In this document: positions 43,974 to 51,553 of the stretch, one piece after another
Position numbering within the stretch: the first letter of the stretch is position 1
Layout: each line of letters begins with the position of its first letter
Source: DASUCS01 sp041166745
Lineage (GTDB): Bacteria > Actinomycetota > Acidimicrobiia > Acidimicrobiales > JACDCH01
DNA length: 64,000 nt
Assembly: GCA_041166745.1 (NCBI GenBank)
Contig: JBEEGH010000013.1
Coordinates: 62,001-126,000, forward strand
Reading direction: 5' to 3'
Notes under the pieces: generated by a model
Database searches by the model: none
The model's input: only the letters and a program-made list of their open reading frames with translations
Told to the model about the DNA's origin: nothing
Position numbers and translations under genes: made by a program

Positions 43974-44942
43974 TCAGGCCGCGTCGGCCCGGAAGCGGCG
44001 GCGGTATTCCATGGGCCCAATGCGCAGCGAGCGAAGGAACGCGCGCCTCATCGTCTCGGCCGTCCCGAAGCCGCTCGCGACCGTGACCCGCTCGATGCTG
44101 TCGTCGGTCTCCTCGAGCAGACGGCGGGCCACCTCGAGCCGCACGCCTTCGACGTAGCGCCCAGGAGTGACGCCGACCTCGTCCTTGAAGCAGCGGGCGA
44201 AGTTGCGTTCGCTCATGCCGCCGCGCCGAGCCATCGTGGCAACGGACAGATCGGCATCGGGGTGGTCGGCAATCCATTGCTGCACGTCGCGCAATGTGTC
44301 GCGGTGGGCGACTTGCGCGGCGAGTTGCGCGCTGAACTGCGACTGATTGCCCGGACGGCGGAGGAACAGCACGAGCCGGCGGGCGACGGCGAGCGCGATG
44401 TCGCGACCGAGGTCGTCCTCCACCAGCGCGAGCGCGAGATCCATGCCTGCGGTCACGCCGGCCGACGTGGAAACGTTGCCGTCGCGCACGAAGATCGGAT
44501 CGGATTCGACAGTGATGGCGGGGTAGTGCCTCGCCAGCGTGTCGCACACGGACCAGTGGGTCGTGGCCCGCCGCCCGTTGAGCAGCCCGGCCTCAGCCAA
44601 GATGAACGCACCCGTGCACACCGAGGTCACGCGGCGCGCTCGGCCCGCCAGCCGACGAACGCCCTCGAGCAGGGCTCGATCCCGGACGGCCGCCACGGTG
44701 CCCTCGCCGCCCGTAACCACCAGCGTGTCGATCTCTCCGCGCACACCACTGAGGCGATGGTCGACGGCGAAAACCAGACCGCTCGTGGCGCGCACGGTCG
44801 ACCCGCTCGTTGCGACGAGTTCGGTCGTGTACGCCGGTCGGCCGGCTTCGCGATTCGCGGTGGAGAACACCTCGATCGGACCGGCGGCGTCGAGGCTCTG
44901 GAGGTCCGGGTACACGACGACGACGACCCTGCGGGGCTGCAT
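43974..44942 (-). CDS. GlxA family AraC-type transcriptional regulator
   Basis: 322 residues from the ATG at 44942; an upstream start would add 22. The N-terminal DJ-1/PfpI-like domain (VVVVVYPDLQSLDAAGPIEVF, TSVCTGAFILAEAGLLNGRRATTHW) keeps the Cys. The C-terminal AraC double HTH is LSVATMARRGGMSERNFARCFKDEVGVTPGRYVEGVRL and SGFGTAETMRRAFLRSLRIGP (in short: MSERNFARCFK, ETMRRAFLR). It is the upstream neighbour of a separate DJ-1 enzyme, with which it shares its fold. Confidence 0.92.
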   Translation of the reverse strand: MQPRRVVVVVYPDLQSLDAAGPIEVFSTANREAGRPAYTTELVATSGSTVRATSGLVFAVDHRLSGVRGEIDTLVVTGGEGTVAAVRDRALLEGVRRLAGRARRVTSVCTGAFILAEAGLLNGRRATTHWSVCDTLARHYPAITVESDPIFVRDGNVSTSAGVTAGMDLALALVEDDLGRDIALAVARRLVLFLRRPGNQSQFSAQLAAQVAHRDTLRDVQQWIADHPDADLSVATMARRGGMSERNFARCFKDEVGVTPGRYVEGVRLEVARRLLEETDDSIERVTVASGFGTAETMRRAFLRSLRIGPMEYRRRFRADAA

Positions 44943-45060
44943 GCCGCCATCCTGCAGCCATCGACGGTTGGCGGCAATGAAGAATTTCCCTCGATTTCTG
45001 CCAATCACGACAGAAGTGCGTTCCGATTTCGGCGCGGCTGTGGTTCACTTTCAGGACCGA

Positions 45061-45263
45061 GGAAAGGAGGTGGTCCAACTGAACGGTAAAAGTTCTGGGA
45101 CTTCGGAGGTGGCTGGCCGCTAGCGCGGCCGCTGGACCACCGGCGAATACAAACCAGCCGCCGCCGGCGTGGCGGTCGAGGACTTGTCCCACTCGACACC
45201 CAAAACGCTCGCCGGCTCATTCCAGTGTCTATTGCGAACGGGGAGCCCGGATGGGCTCCCCGT
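45061..45263 (+). ncRNA. Structured element: short ORF with strong ribosome binding site, nested hairpin and terminator
   Basis: Sequence facts: AAAGGAGG (45063-45070) is followed after 8 nt by a CTG (45079) opening a 14-codon frame ending in TAG at 45121-45123. GGTGGTCCA (45069-45077) is the exact complement of TGGACCACC (45133-45141), enclosing GGCCGC-TAGC-GCGGCC (45115-45130). A perfect 11-bp terminator-type hairpin with a GGAT loop lies at 45238-45263. The 347-nt gap between protein genes (44943-45289) holds only this element and two promoters. It could be a small RNA, a small protein mRNA or a leader. I cannot match it to a named family. Confidence 0.5.
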
Positions 45264-45275
45264 TCCGCGTCTGTG

Positions 45276-45281
45276 TACGTT
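45276..45281 (+). promoter_or_regulatory. -10 box TACGTT, likely leaderless promoter
   Basis: TACGTT ends 8 nt before the ATG at 45290, after the terminator hairpin, so the following genes probably have their own promoter. Confidence 0.4.
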
Positions 45282-45289
45282 TGCCGGCC

Positions 45290-45508
45290 ATGGAGCGGCC
45301 GACGAAGTTCGAGACCCACCAGTGGGTGGGCGACAAGCGCAACCAGATCGCTCACGACCTCGACGCCTGCACGGCGCCGGAGATCATCGGCGAGCTCCTC
45401 GAAGCGGAGACATACCTGGCCTTCGGCCCCGACACGCTGCCTGAGGCCCGCAACCGCGGCTACCGCCGGTGCGACCGGTGCGAAGGGATGAGAACGAGCG
45501 AGGACTGA
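45290..45508 (+). CDS. Small protein of unknown function with CxxC
   Basis: 72 residues. It reads as a helical, hydrophilic protein (ETHQWVGDKRNQIAHDL, APEIIGELLEAETYLAFGP) ending in RRCDRCEGM, a CxxC that could bind zinc. No domain is recognised. Its stop overlaps the next gene's ATG (TGATGA), so the two are coupled. Confidence 0.65.
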   Translation: MERPTKFETHQWVGDKRNQIAHDLDACTAPEIIGELLEAETYLAFGPDTLPEARNRGYRRCDRCEGMRTSED

Positions 45509-46284
45509 TGACAGGGGGCTACCGGTTCTCGTCCGGTTCGCTGCAGCTCGCCGGCCATCTCGCACGACCGTCGACCCGAAGTGCGTCGGGTGTTTCCGCC
45601 GTCGTGTTCGCCCACAGCTTCCACGTTGCGGCGGGAGGCGCGGCGGCAACCGCAGCCACCTACCCCGAGCTGGCCGAGCGCATCGCCACCGAGCTCGGCT
45701 GGTACGCACTCACGTTCACCTGCCGCGGCGCGGGCGGATCCGAGGGACAATTTTCCCTCGGCGGATGGCTCACCGACATCGAAGCGGCCATCGATCATGC
45801 CCACGGCCTCGAAGGCGTGTCGGGTGTGTGGGTCGCCGGATTCGGCACCGGAGGTGCGCTCGCCATCTGCGCTGCCGCTCACGACTCTCGGGTCCAGGGT
45901 GTGGCCGTGCTCGGCGGACCGGCCGACTTCGATGACTGGGCCGGACAGCCCCGTCGCCTGCTCGAGTACTCCCGCGAAGTCGGTCTCGTCACCGACTCGA
46001 GCTTCCCGCCGTCGTTCGATGAGTGGTCCCGCGAGCTGCGCACGATTCGCCCATTGCAGTGCGTCGCCCAGTACAGCCCGCGTTCGCTGCTGGTCGTACA
46101 CGGCACCGACGACGACTCCGTTCCGGACTTCGATGCCCGCGTGATCTCCGACGCCCACGGGTCGGCCGAGGTCCGCATCATCGCCGGCGCCGGACACCAC
46201 CTCCGTGACGACCCTCGGGCCGTCGCCGTGCTGCTCGGCTGGCTCGACCGTGAACGAACTGGACTCGGCCTCGCGCAACCTTGA
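45508..46284 (+). CDS. Alpha/beta hydrolase-like protein lacking the nucleophile
   Basis: 258 residues from the ATG at 45508. The fold is clear (VVFAHSFHV, YALTFTCRGAGGSEG, SLLVVHGTDDDSVPD, IAGAGHHL), with the late Asp and His in place. The nucleophile elbow reads VAGFGTGGALA, so the GxSxG serine is Gly. It resembles dienelactone hydrolase/YqiA-like or KANL3-type proteins, but hydrolase activity is doubtful. It is coupled to the small CxxC protein upstream. Confidence 0.8.
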   Translation: MTGGYRFSSGSLQLAGHLARPSTRSASGVSAVVFAHSFHVAAGGAAATAATYPELAERIATELGWYALTFTCRGAGGSEGQFSLGGWLTDIEAAIDHAHGLEGVSGVWVAGFGTGGALAICAAAHDSRVQGVAVLGGPADFDDWAGQPRRLLEYSREVGLVTDSSFPPSFDEWSRELRTIRPLQCVAQYSPRSLLVVHGTDDDSVPDFDARVISDAHGSAEVRIIAGAGHHLRDDPRAVAVLLGWLDRERTGLGLAQP

Positions 46285-46295
46285 CACGCGTGTCA
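46282..46295. promoter_or_regulatory. Palindromic operator TGACACGCGTGTCA upstream of the GH4 gene
   Basis: A perfect 14-bp palindrome overlapping a TTGACA -35-like box (46281-46286), 39 nt before the GH4 start. It is probably a repressor site controlling the glycosidase-transporter run. Confidence 0.5.
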
Positions 46296-46333
46296 GGTTT
46301 CCGGGACCATGCCAAGAGCCACTGGGGAGGGGC

Positions 46334-47635
46334 ATGCGGATCGTCATCGTTGGCGGGGGCAGTAGGCAATGGGGGCCGAAGCTCACCGCGGACATCCTCA
46401 CCACCCCGTCCCTGACCGACGCCACCATCGTTCTGCACGACATCGACGAGGCGTCCCTGGCGCCGATGCAGGCGTACTGCGAGCGGATGAACCGCGAGGT
46501 CGGCGCCGCCGCCACCATCGAGGCGACGACCGACCGCAGGGCTGCTCTGGACGGCGCCGACTTCGTGGCGGTGACCATCTCGACGGGCGGCTTCACCTCG
46601 ATGGCCCACGATCTCGAGATCCCGGAGCGCTACGGCGTGCGCCAGTCCGTCGGCGACACGTGCGGACCGGGCGGCATCAATCGGTCACTGCGCAACATTC
46701 CCGTGCTGCTCGACATCGCCCGCGACATGGAGGCGCAGTGTCCTGACGCGTGGCTCATGAATCTCACCAACCCGATGACGTGTCTCACCCGCGCCATCAA
46801 CAAGGAGACGTCGATCAAGGCCGTCGGCCTGTGCCATGAGGTCGTGATCATGAGCTGGCTCGTGGCCATCGCGCTCGGCGTTCCTGCCGATCATCTGGAC
46901 TTCACGATCACCGGCGTGAACCACCTCCCGTGGATCACCAAGATGAGCGTCAACGGCGAGGACGGGTTCGAAGCGCTGCGGCGCGCCCTCGCGGATCGGC
47001 CCGAGGAAACCGCGTGGTTCGCCGACGAGCATCAGCTCAAGCTCGCCATGCTCGATCGCTTCGGCGCGTTGCCCGGAGCCGGCGACCGTCATGTGGCCGA
47101 GTTCTTCCCGTCGATCCTCACGGAGGAGGCGGAGTGGGGGAAGGCGTGGGGCGTCGCGCTCACGTCGATCGCCGACCGCGAGCGCGACGAGGCGGCGTAC
47201 CGCACCGAGATCCAAACCATCATCGATGGCGACAAGCCGGTACCGACATGGCAGTCCGGCGAGATGGTGGCGCCGATCATCGATTCGCTCACGACGGGCA
47301 CGCGTCGCGAGCTTCCGCTGAACCTGCCGAACATCGGCCAGGCCCCGTACCTCCCTGACGACGTCGTCGTGGAAACGATCTGCATCGTCGACGCCGACGG
47401 CATTCGCGGACGCGATGCGATCGTTCCGCCCGCTCCGTGCGCCGAATGGACCCGACGGCACGTCGCGGTGCAGGAGTTGACGGTCGAAGCCGCCGTCACC
47501 GGCGACGCCGATCTCGTGCGCGCCGCGATTGCGCTCGATCCGCTCGGCGGTCGCATCGATGCTCGAGCGATCGAAGCGATGTCGACAGAGCTCCTGGCCG
47601 CAACCGCCGAGTGGCTCCCGCAGTTCGCGGGATGA
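46334..47635 (+). CDS. Glycoside hydrolase family 4 enzyme (alpha-galactosidase/6-phospho-glycosidase type)
   Basis: 433 residues from the ATG at 46334 with GGGGAGGGG upstream. The NAD-binding start is IVIVGGGSRQWGPKL. Metal and substrate residues are in LTNPMTCLTRAI, VGLCHEV and ITGVNHLPWI, and the oxidation-elimination mechanism of GH4 needs NAD and a divalent metal. CHEV/NH sites fit the MelA-like or glucuronidase subgroup more than 6-phospho-glucosidases, but this is uncertain. Its stop overlaps the start of the LivF-type ATPase gene (ATGA), tying it to the transporter. Confidence 0.88.
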   Translation: MRIVIVGGGSRQWGPKLTADILTTPSLTDATIVLHDIDEASLAPMQAYCERMNREVGAAATIEATTDRRAALDGADFVAVTISTGGFTSMAHDLEIPERYGVRQSVGDTCGPGGINRSLRNIPVLLDIARDMEAQCPDAWLMNLTNPMTCLTRAINKETSIKAVGLCHEVVIMSWLVAIALGVPADHLDFTITGVNHLPWITKMSVNGEDGFEALRRALADRPEETAWFADEHQLKLAMLDRFGALPGAGDRHVAEFFPSILTEEAEWGKAWGVALTSIADRERDEAAYRTEIQTIIDGDKPVPTWQSGEMVAPIIDSLTTGTRRELPLNLPNIGQAPYLPDDVVVETICIVDADGIRGRDAIVPPAPCAEWTRRHVAVQELTVEAAVTGDADLVRAAIALDPLGGRIDARAIEAMSTELLAATAEWLPQFAG

Positions 47636-48792
47636 CCGAGCCCGTCGACTTCTCCGTCCCGGAGGAGTTGCTGCGGGTGTCGAGCGCGCAGGGCCGCGCA
47701 CCGAAACGACTCTTCGCCAACCGCGTCGACCTGCTCACCCGCGCTGTCGGTTGCGTCACCGCGAGTTGGGCAATGTTCGTGACGATCGGCGGCATCGGCC
47801 ACGTGGTGGGCATCGTCGAGGTCGGCCCGGTAGCGGTAGCCGTCAAGGTGGTGCTCCAGGCGGCGCCGCGCGGTCGCCGACGTCGCGCGATCACCGGCTC
47901 GGCCGGCGGCATTCTGGCCGGTGTCGCGGGTGGATTCGTCGCCGCGAGCGCCCTCAACGAAGCGCAGGGCTCTGGCGTTGTTCTCGCGGGTGCGTTCGGT
48001 CTGCTCGGGACGGGAGTGGCCCTACTCGTGTTCGCATCTCGCGCTCGCGGAGCGACCGACGACCCAGCTGAAGCCGCGCCCGGGTTCGCGCTCGAGGTGC
48101 GAGGGCTCGACTTCGCGTACGGCACCCACCAGGTGCTGTTCGACGTCTCGCTCACGGTCGCCGAGGGAGAGATCGCCGCGTTGCTCGGCACGAACGGGGC
48201 CGGCAAGTCGACGATCCTGCGAGCCGTCGCCGGCCTCGATCCACCCCTCGGCGGCTCGATTCACCTCTTTGGTGACGATGCCACCTACACAGAGGCCGAG
48301 GAGATCGTCCGCATGGGCGTCGCGTTGCTGGCCGGCGGGCGCATGACCTTTCCGTCGCTCACCGTCGAGGAGAACTTGCGCGTCGGGGCCTACTCGTTGG
48401 CCGACATCTCCGTCATCGAGGACGTGTACCGACGCTTCCCGGCACTTGCTTCGCGCCGGCAGCAACGAGCGGGCACGTTGTCGGGCGGTGAGCAGCAGAT
48501 GCTCGCGTTGGGCCGGGTGCTGCTCACGAAGCCACGGCTGCTCCTCATCGACGAGCTCACCCTCGGGCTGGCGCCGAAGATCGTCGAGGAGCTGATCGGC
48601 ATCGTCCGCGAGGTGAACGCGCAGGGCACCACGGTTTTGCTCGTCGAGCAGAGCGCGAACCTCGCGCTGGCGCTCGCGGCCCACTCGTTCTTCCTCGAAC
48701 GAGGCGAGGTGCGCTTCGACGGACTGACGGAGGAGCTGCTGCAGCGCGACGACTTGTTGCGTCCGGTGTTCCTGAGCGACGCCGCGACCTGA
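47632..48792 (+). CDS. LivF-type ABC ATPase with N-terminal membrane domain
   Basis: 386 residues. The first ~140 residues hold a Gly/Ala-rich region with two to four membrane-crossing stretches (AVGCVTASWAMFVTIGGIG, GSAGGILAGVAGGFVAAS, GVVLAGAFGLLGTGVALLVF). The branched-chain amino acid ATPase follows: FALEVRGLDFAYG, Walker A GTNGAGKST, signature LSGGEQQ, Walker B LLLIDELTLGL. An N-terminal membrane fusion is unusual for LivF. It is coupled to GH4 upstream and LivHM downstream. Confidence 0.85.
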   Translation: MTEPVDFSVPEELLRVSSAQGRAPKRLFANRVDLLTRAVGCVTASWAMFVTIGGIGHVVGIVEVGPVAVAVKVVLQAAPRGRRRRAITGSAGGILAGVAGGFVAASALNEAQGSGVVLAGAFGLLGTGVALLVFASRARGATDDPAEAAPGFALEVRGLDFAYGTHQVLFDVSLTVAEGEIAALLGTNGAGKSTILRAVAGLDPPLGGSIHLFGDDATYTEAEEIVRMGVALLAGGRMTFPSLTVEENLRVGAYSLADISVIEDVYRRFPALASRRQQRAGTLSGGEQQMLALGRVLLTKPRLLLIDELTLGLAPKIVEELIGIVREVNAQGTTVLLVEQSANLALALAAHSFFLERGEVRFDGLTEELLQRDDLLRPVFLSDAAT

Positions 48793-50756
48793 TGGAGATC
48801 CATGCCTCCACCGTCGCGCTGGGCCTGATCCAAGGGCTCAACATCGGATTGCTCGCGGTGGGGCTGGTGCTGATCTATCGCACCACCCGCATCGTGAACT
48901 TCGCGCAAGGCGAGCTCGGGGCGGTGTCAGCGGTGCTGCTGTCGACGCTGGTCGTCGAACGCCACTGGCCGTACGGCATCGCACTCGCGGCGGTGCTCGT
49001 CGTGGCCGCGCTCGTCGCGGGCGGATGTGAGCTGCTGCTCCGACGGCTGTTCGCCCGGCCCCGGGTGCTCGTCATGGTGGCCACGATCGGCATCTCCCAG
49101 TTCCTGTTCCTGCTGACGCTGCTTCCGCAGGTGCGTCCCGAGAAGACGTTCATTCCGTTTCCCGTTCCGTTCACCGCGTCGTTCGAGCTCGACCACTACA
49201 CGTTCCATGAGTCCGACATCCTCACGCTGGTCGTCGCCCCGCTCGTCGTACTCGCACTCGCCTTCTTCCTCACACGCACTCGCTACGGGTTGGCAATGCG
49301 AGCGATGGGGGAGAACGGCGAGTCGGCGCGGCTGGCCGGCGTGTCGACGCGCCGCTTGTCGACCGTCGCCTGGATGATCGCCGGGGTCCTGGCCGCCATC
49401 ACCGTGATCCTTGCCTCGCCGGCAAAGGGCAGCGCGTTCACCGAGGTGATTCCGCTCGACCTTCTCGTACGCGCACTGGCCGCGGCCCTCATCGGCGCGA
49501 TGGTGAGCTTGCCTGTCGCATTCGGAGCCGGCGTCGCGATCGGGATCGTCCAATCGGTCGTTGCCTTCAACGAACCCGCGGCATCGAACATCGAAGTCGT
49601 GATCTTCGCGGTCTTGCTCGTGGCGCTGCTCGTGCGCGCCCGTGGGCTCAAGATCGGCCTTCGCGACGAGGAACGATCGTCGTGGCGTTTCTCGGGAGCC
49701 GCGGATCCGGCACGCGACGACCCACTGCGACGCAAGGTCGGCCTCGTCGGCGCGGCCGCCGCGCTGGCCGTCGCGGCCGCGGCTCCGCTGTTCGTAACCG
49801 AGGGCCGCGCCTTCCTGTACGGCCGCATCGAGTTGTTCGCCGTCATCGCCCTGTCGCTCACCATCCTCACGGGCTGGGCCGGACAGCTGTCGCTCGGGCA
49901 CTTCGCCTTCGTCGCAGTCGGCGCACTCGTCGCCGCCCACTTGGGGGAATCGGTCCCGCTCGTGTTGCTGGTGCCGCTCGGCGGACTCATCACCGCGGTC
50001 GTGGCGGTCGTCGTCGGCCTTCCGGCGCTTCGCATCAAAGGCCTCTACCTGGCGGTGAGCACGCTCGCGTTCGCAGTGTTGATGGAAGTGTCGGTCGTGC
50101 CGACCAAGTGCTGGGACGCTCCGCTGCTGCACAAGACGTTGTGCACCGGACTGCCCGATCCGGCCTCCACGTTGCTGTCGCGACCGACGTTCCTCGGTAT
50201 CGACGTTTCATCGGACAAGGCGTTCTCGTATGTCTGCCTCGGCTTGCTCGTCGTCGCGTTGCTCGCGGCGCGCCTCTGGCGCGACCACGGCGTCGCCCGC
50301 GCCCTCATCGCGGTGCGCGACAACGAGACCGCCGCCGCGGCGATGGGCGTACGCGTCGTGCGCGTCAAGGCCCTCGGCTTCGCGCTGTCAGGCTTCCTCG
50401 CGGGCGCGGCCGGCGTGTGCTTCGCCTTCCTGACGGAGCGCATCAACGCCACCACGTTCAACGCACCGCAGTCGATCCTCGTCGTTTCGATGGCGATCAT
50501 CGGCGGGCTCGGGTCGGTACCGGGCGCGGTCTTGGGCGCGCTGTACCTGATCGGCCTGCCCGCGTTCTTCGGCTCGACGCCGACCATGCAGTTCGTCACG
50601 AGCTCGCTCGGGCTCACGCTCGCATTGCTGTACCTGCCGGGCGGGCTGACGGTTCCGTTGCGTCGATTCGGCGATGGCGTCACGGCACTGGTCCGCCAAG
50701 CACTCGATCGTGACGCAAACCCCGCGCCCGCCGAGCTCGCGGAGCTACCTACATGA
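48792..50756 (+). CDS. Fused LivH-LivM permease of a branched-chain-type ABC transporter
   Basis: 654 residues: residues ~1-300 resemble LivH (GLIQGLNIGLLAVGLVLIYRTTRIVNFAQGELG, in short VNFAQGELG; LPVAFGAGVAIGIVQS) and residues ~320-620 resemble LivM (ILTGWAGQLSLGHFAFVAVGA, AVRDNETAAAAMGVRVVRVKALGFALSGFLAG). Two normally separate permeases are one polypeptide. It starts at the LivF gene stop (TGATG) and overlaps LivG by 4 nt. Confidence 0.9.
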   Translation: MEIHASTVALGLIQGLNIGLLAVGLVLIYRTTRIVNFAQGELGAVSAVLLSTLVVERHWPYGIALAAVLVVAALVAGGCELLLRRLFARPRVLVMVATIGISQFLFLLTLLPQVRPEKTFIPFPVPFTASFELDHYTFHESDILTLVVAPLVVLALAFFLTRTRYGLAMRAMGENGESARLAGVSTRRLSTVAWMIAGVLAAITVILASPAKGSAFTEVIPLDLLVRALAAALIGAMVSLPVAFGAGVAIGIVQSVVAFNEPAASNIEVVIFAVLLVALLVRARGLKIGLRDEERSSWRFSGAADPARDDPLRRKVGLVGAAAALAVAAAAPLFVTEGRAFLYGRIELFAVIALSLTILTGWAGQLSLGHFAFVAVGALVAAHLGESVPLVLLVPLGGLITAVVAVVVGLPALRIKGLYLAVSTLAFAVLMEVSVVPTKCWDAPLLHKTLCTGLPDPASTLLSRPTFLGIDVSSDKAFSYVCLGLLVVALLAARLWRDHGVARALIAVRDNETAAAAMGVRVVRVKALGFALSGFLAGAAGVCFAFLTERINATTFNAPQSILVVSMAIIGGLGSVPGAVLGALYLIGLPAFFGSTPTMQFVTSSLGLTLALLYLPGGLTVPLRRFGDGVTALVRQALDRDANPAPAELAELPT

Positions 50757-51553
50757 CGGCCGCTCGGCTCGAGTTGCGCGACGTCGTCGTCGCCTTCGGC
50801 GGTCTCCGCGCCGTCGACGGCGTCAGCCTCACCGTCGAGCCGGGGGACATCGTCGGCTTCATAGGTCCGAACGGTTCGGGCAAGACGACGTTGCTCGACA
50901 CCATCTCGGGACAACTGCTGCCGGCGTCGGGCGAAGTGCTGCTCGATGGCGACGACCTCGTCGACCACCTTCCTGAGGACCGGGCCGAGCTCGGACTCGT
51001 GCGCTCGTTCCAGGACGCCCGGCTGTTTCCGGACCTCACGGTCGAGGACACGCTGCTGGTCGCCGAGGATGCGCGCCGCCCGGTGGGGCTGCTGTCGACG
51101 ACGTTCGCATGGCCCAGGGCCCGGCGCGCTGAGGCTGCCAAACGGAGCACGGTCGCCGGCCTGCTCGACACACTCGGCCTCACCCGCTTTGCGCAGCAAC
51201 CGATCTCCGAGCTGTCGACGGGCACGAGACGCATCGTCGACCTGGCGGCGATCATCGCCGCGCAACCTCGTCTGCTGCTGCTCGACGAACCAACGGCCGG
51301 CATCGCGCAGCGGGAAGCCGAGGCATTCGGGCCACTGTTGCGAAGGCTGCACGACCTCACGGGCGCCACCATCTGCATCGTCGAGCACGACGTTCCCCTC
51401 GTGGTCGCGCTGGCCGATCGGCTCGTCGTCATGGAGGCCGGCAAGATCGTGAGCGCGGGCCCGGTCGCGGACGTGTTGCAGGACTCTGCGGCCATCGAGG
51501 CGTATCTGGGAGCGAGCGAAGAAGCGCTCGCCCGGTCAGGAGCACGCAGTTGA
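50753..51553 (+). CDS. LivG-type ABC ATPase
   Basis: 266 residues. LRDVVVAFGGLRAVDGVSL at the N-terminus, Walker A GPNGSGKTT, the FQDARLFPDLTVEDTLL signature of LivG, LSTGTRRIVDL in place of LSGGQ, Walker B LLLLDEPTAGI. It completes the import complex with LivF and LivHM. It overlaps the permease (ATGA) and the binding-protein gene (TTGA). Confidence 0.9.
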   Translation: MTAARLELRDVVVAFGGLRAVDGVSLTVEPGDIVGFIGPNGSGKTTLLDTISGQLLPASGEVLLDGDDLVDHLPEDRAELGLVRSFQDARLFPDLTVEDTLLVAEDARRPVGLLSTTFAWPRARRAEAAKRSTVAGLLDTLGLTRFAQQPISELSTGTRRIVDLAAIIAAQPRLLLLDEPTAGIAQREAEAFGPLLRRLHDLTGATICIVEHDVPLVVALADRLVVMEAGKIVSAGPVADVLQDSAAIEAYLGASEEALARSGARS

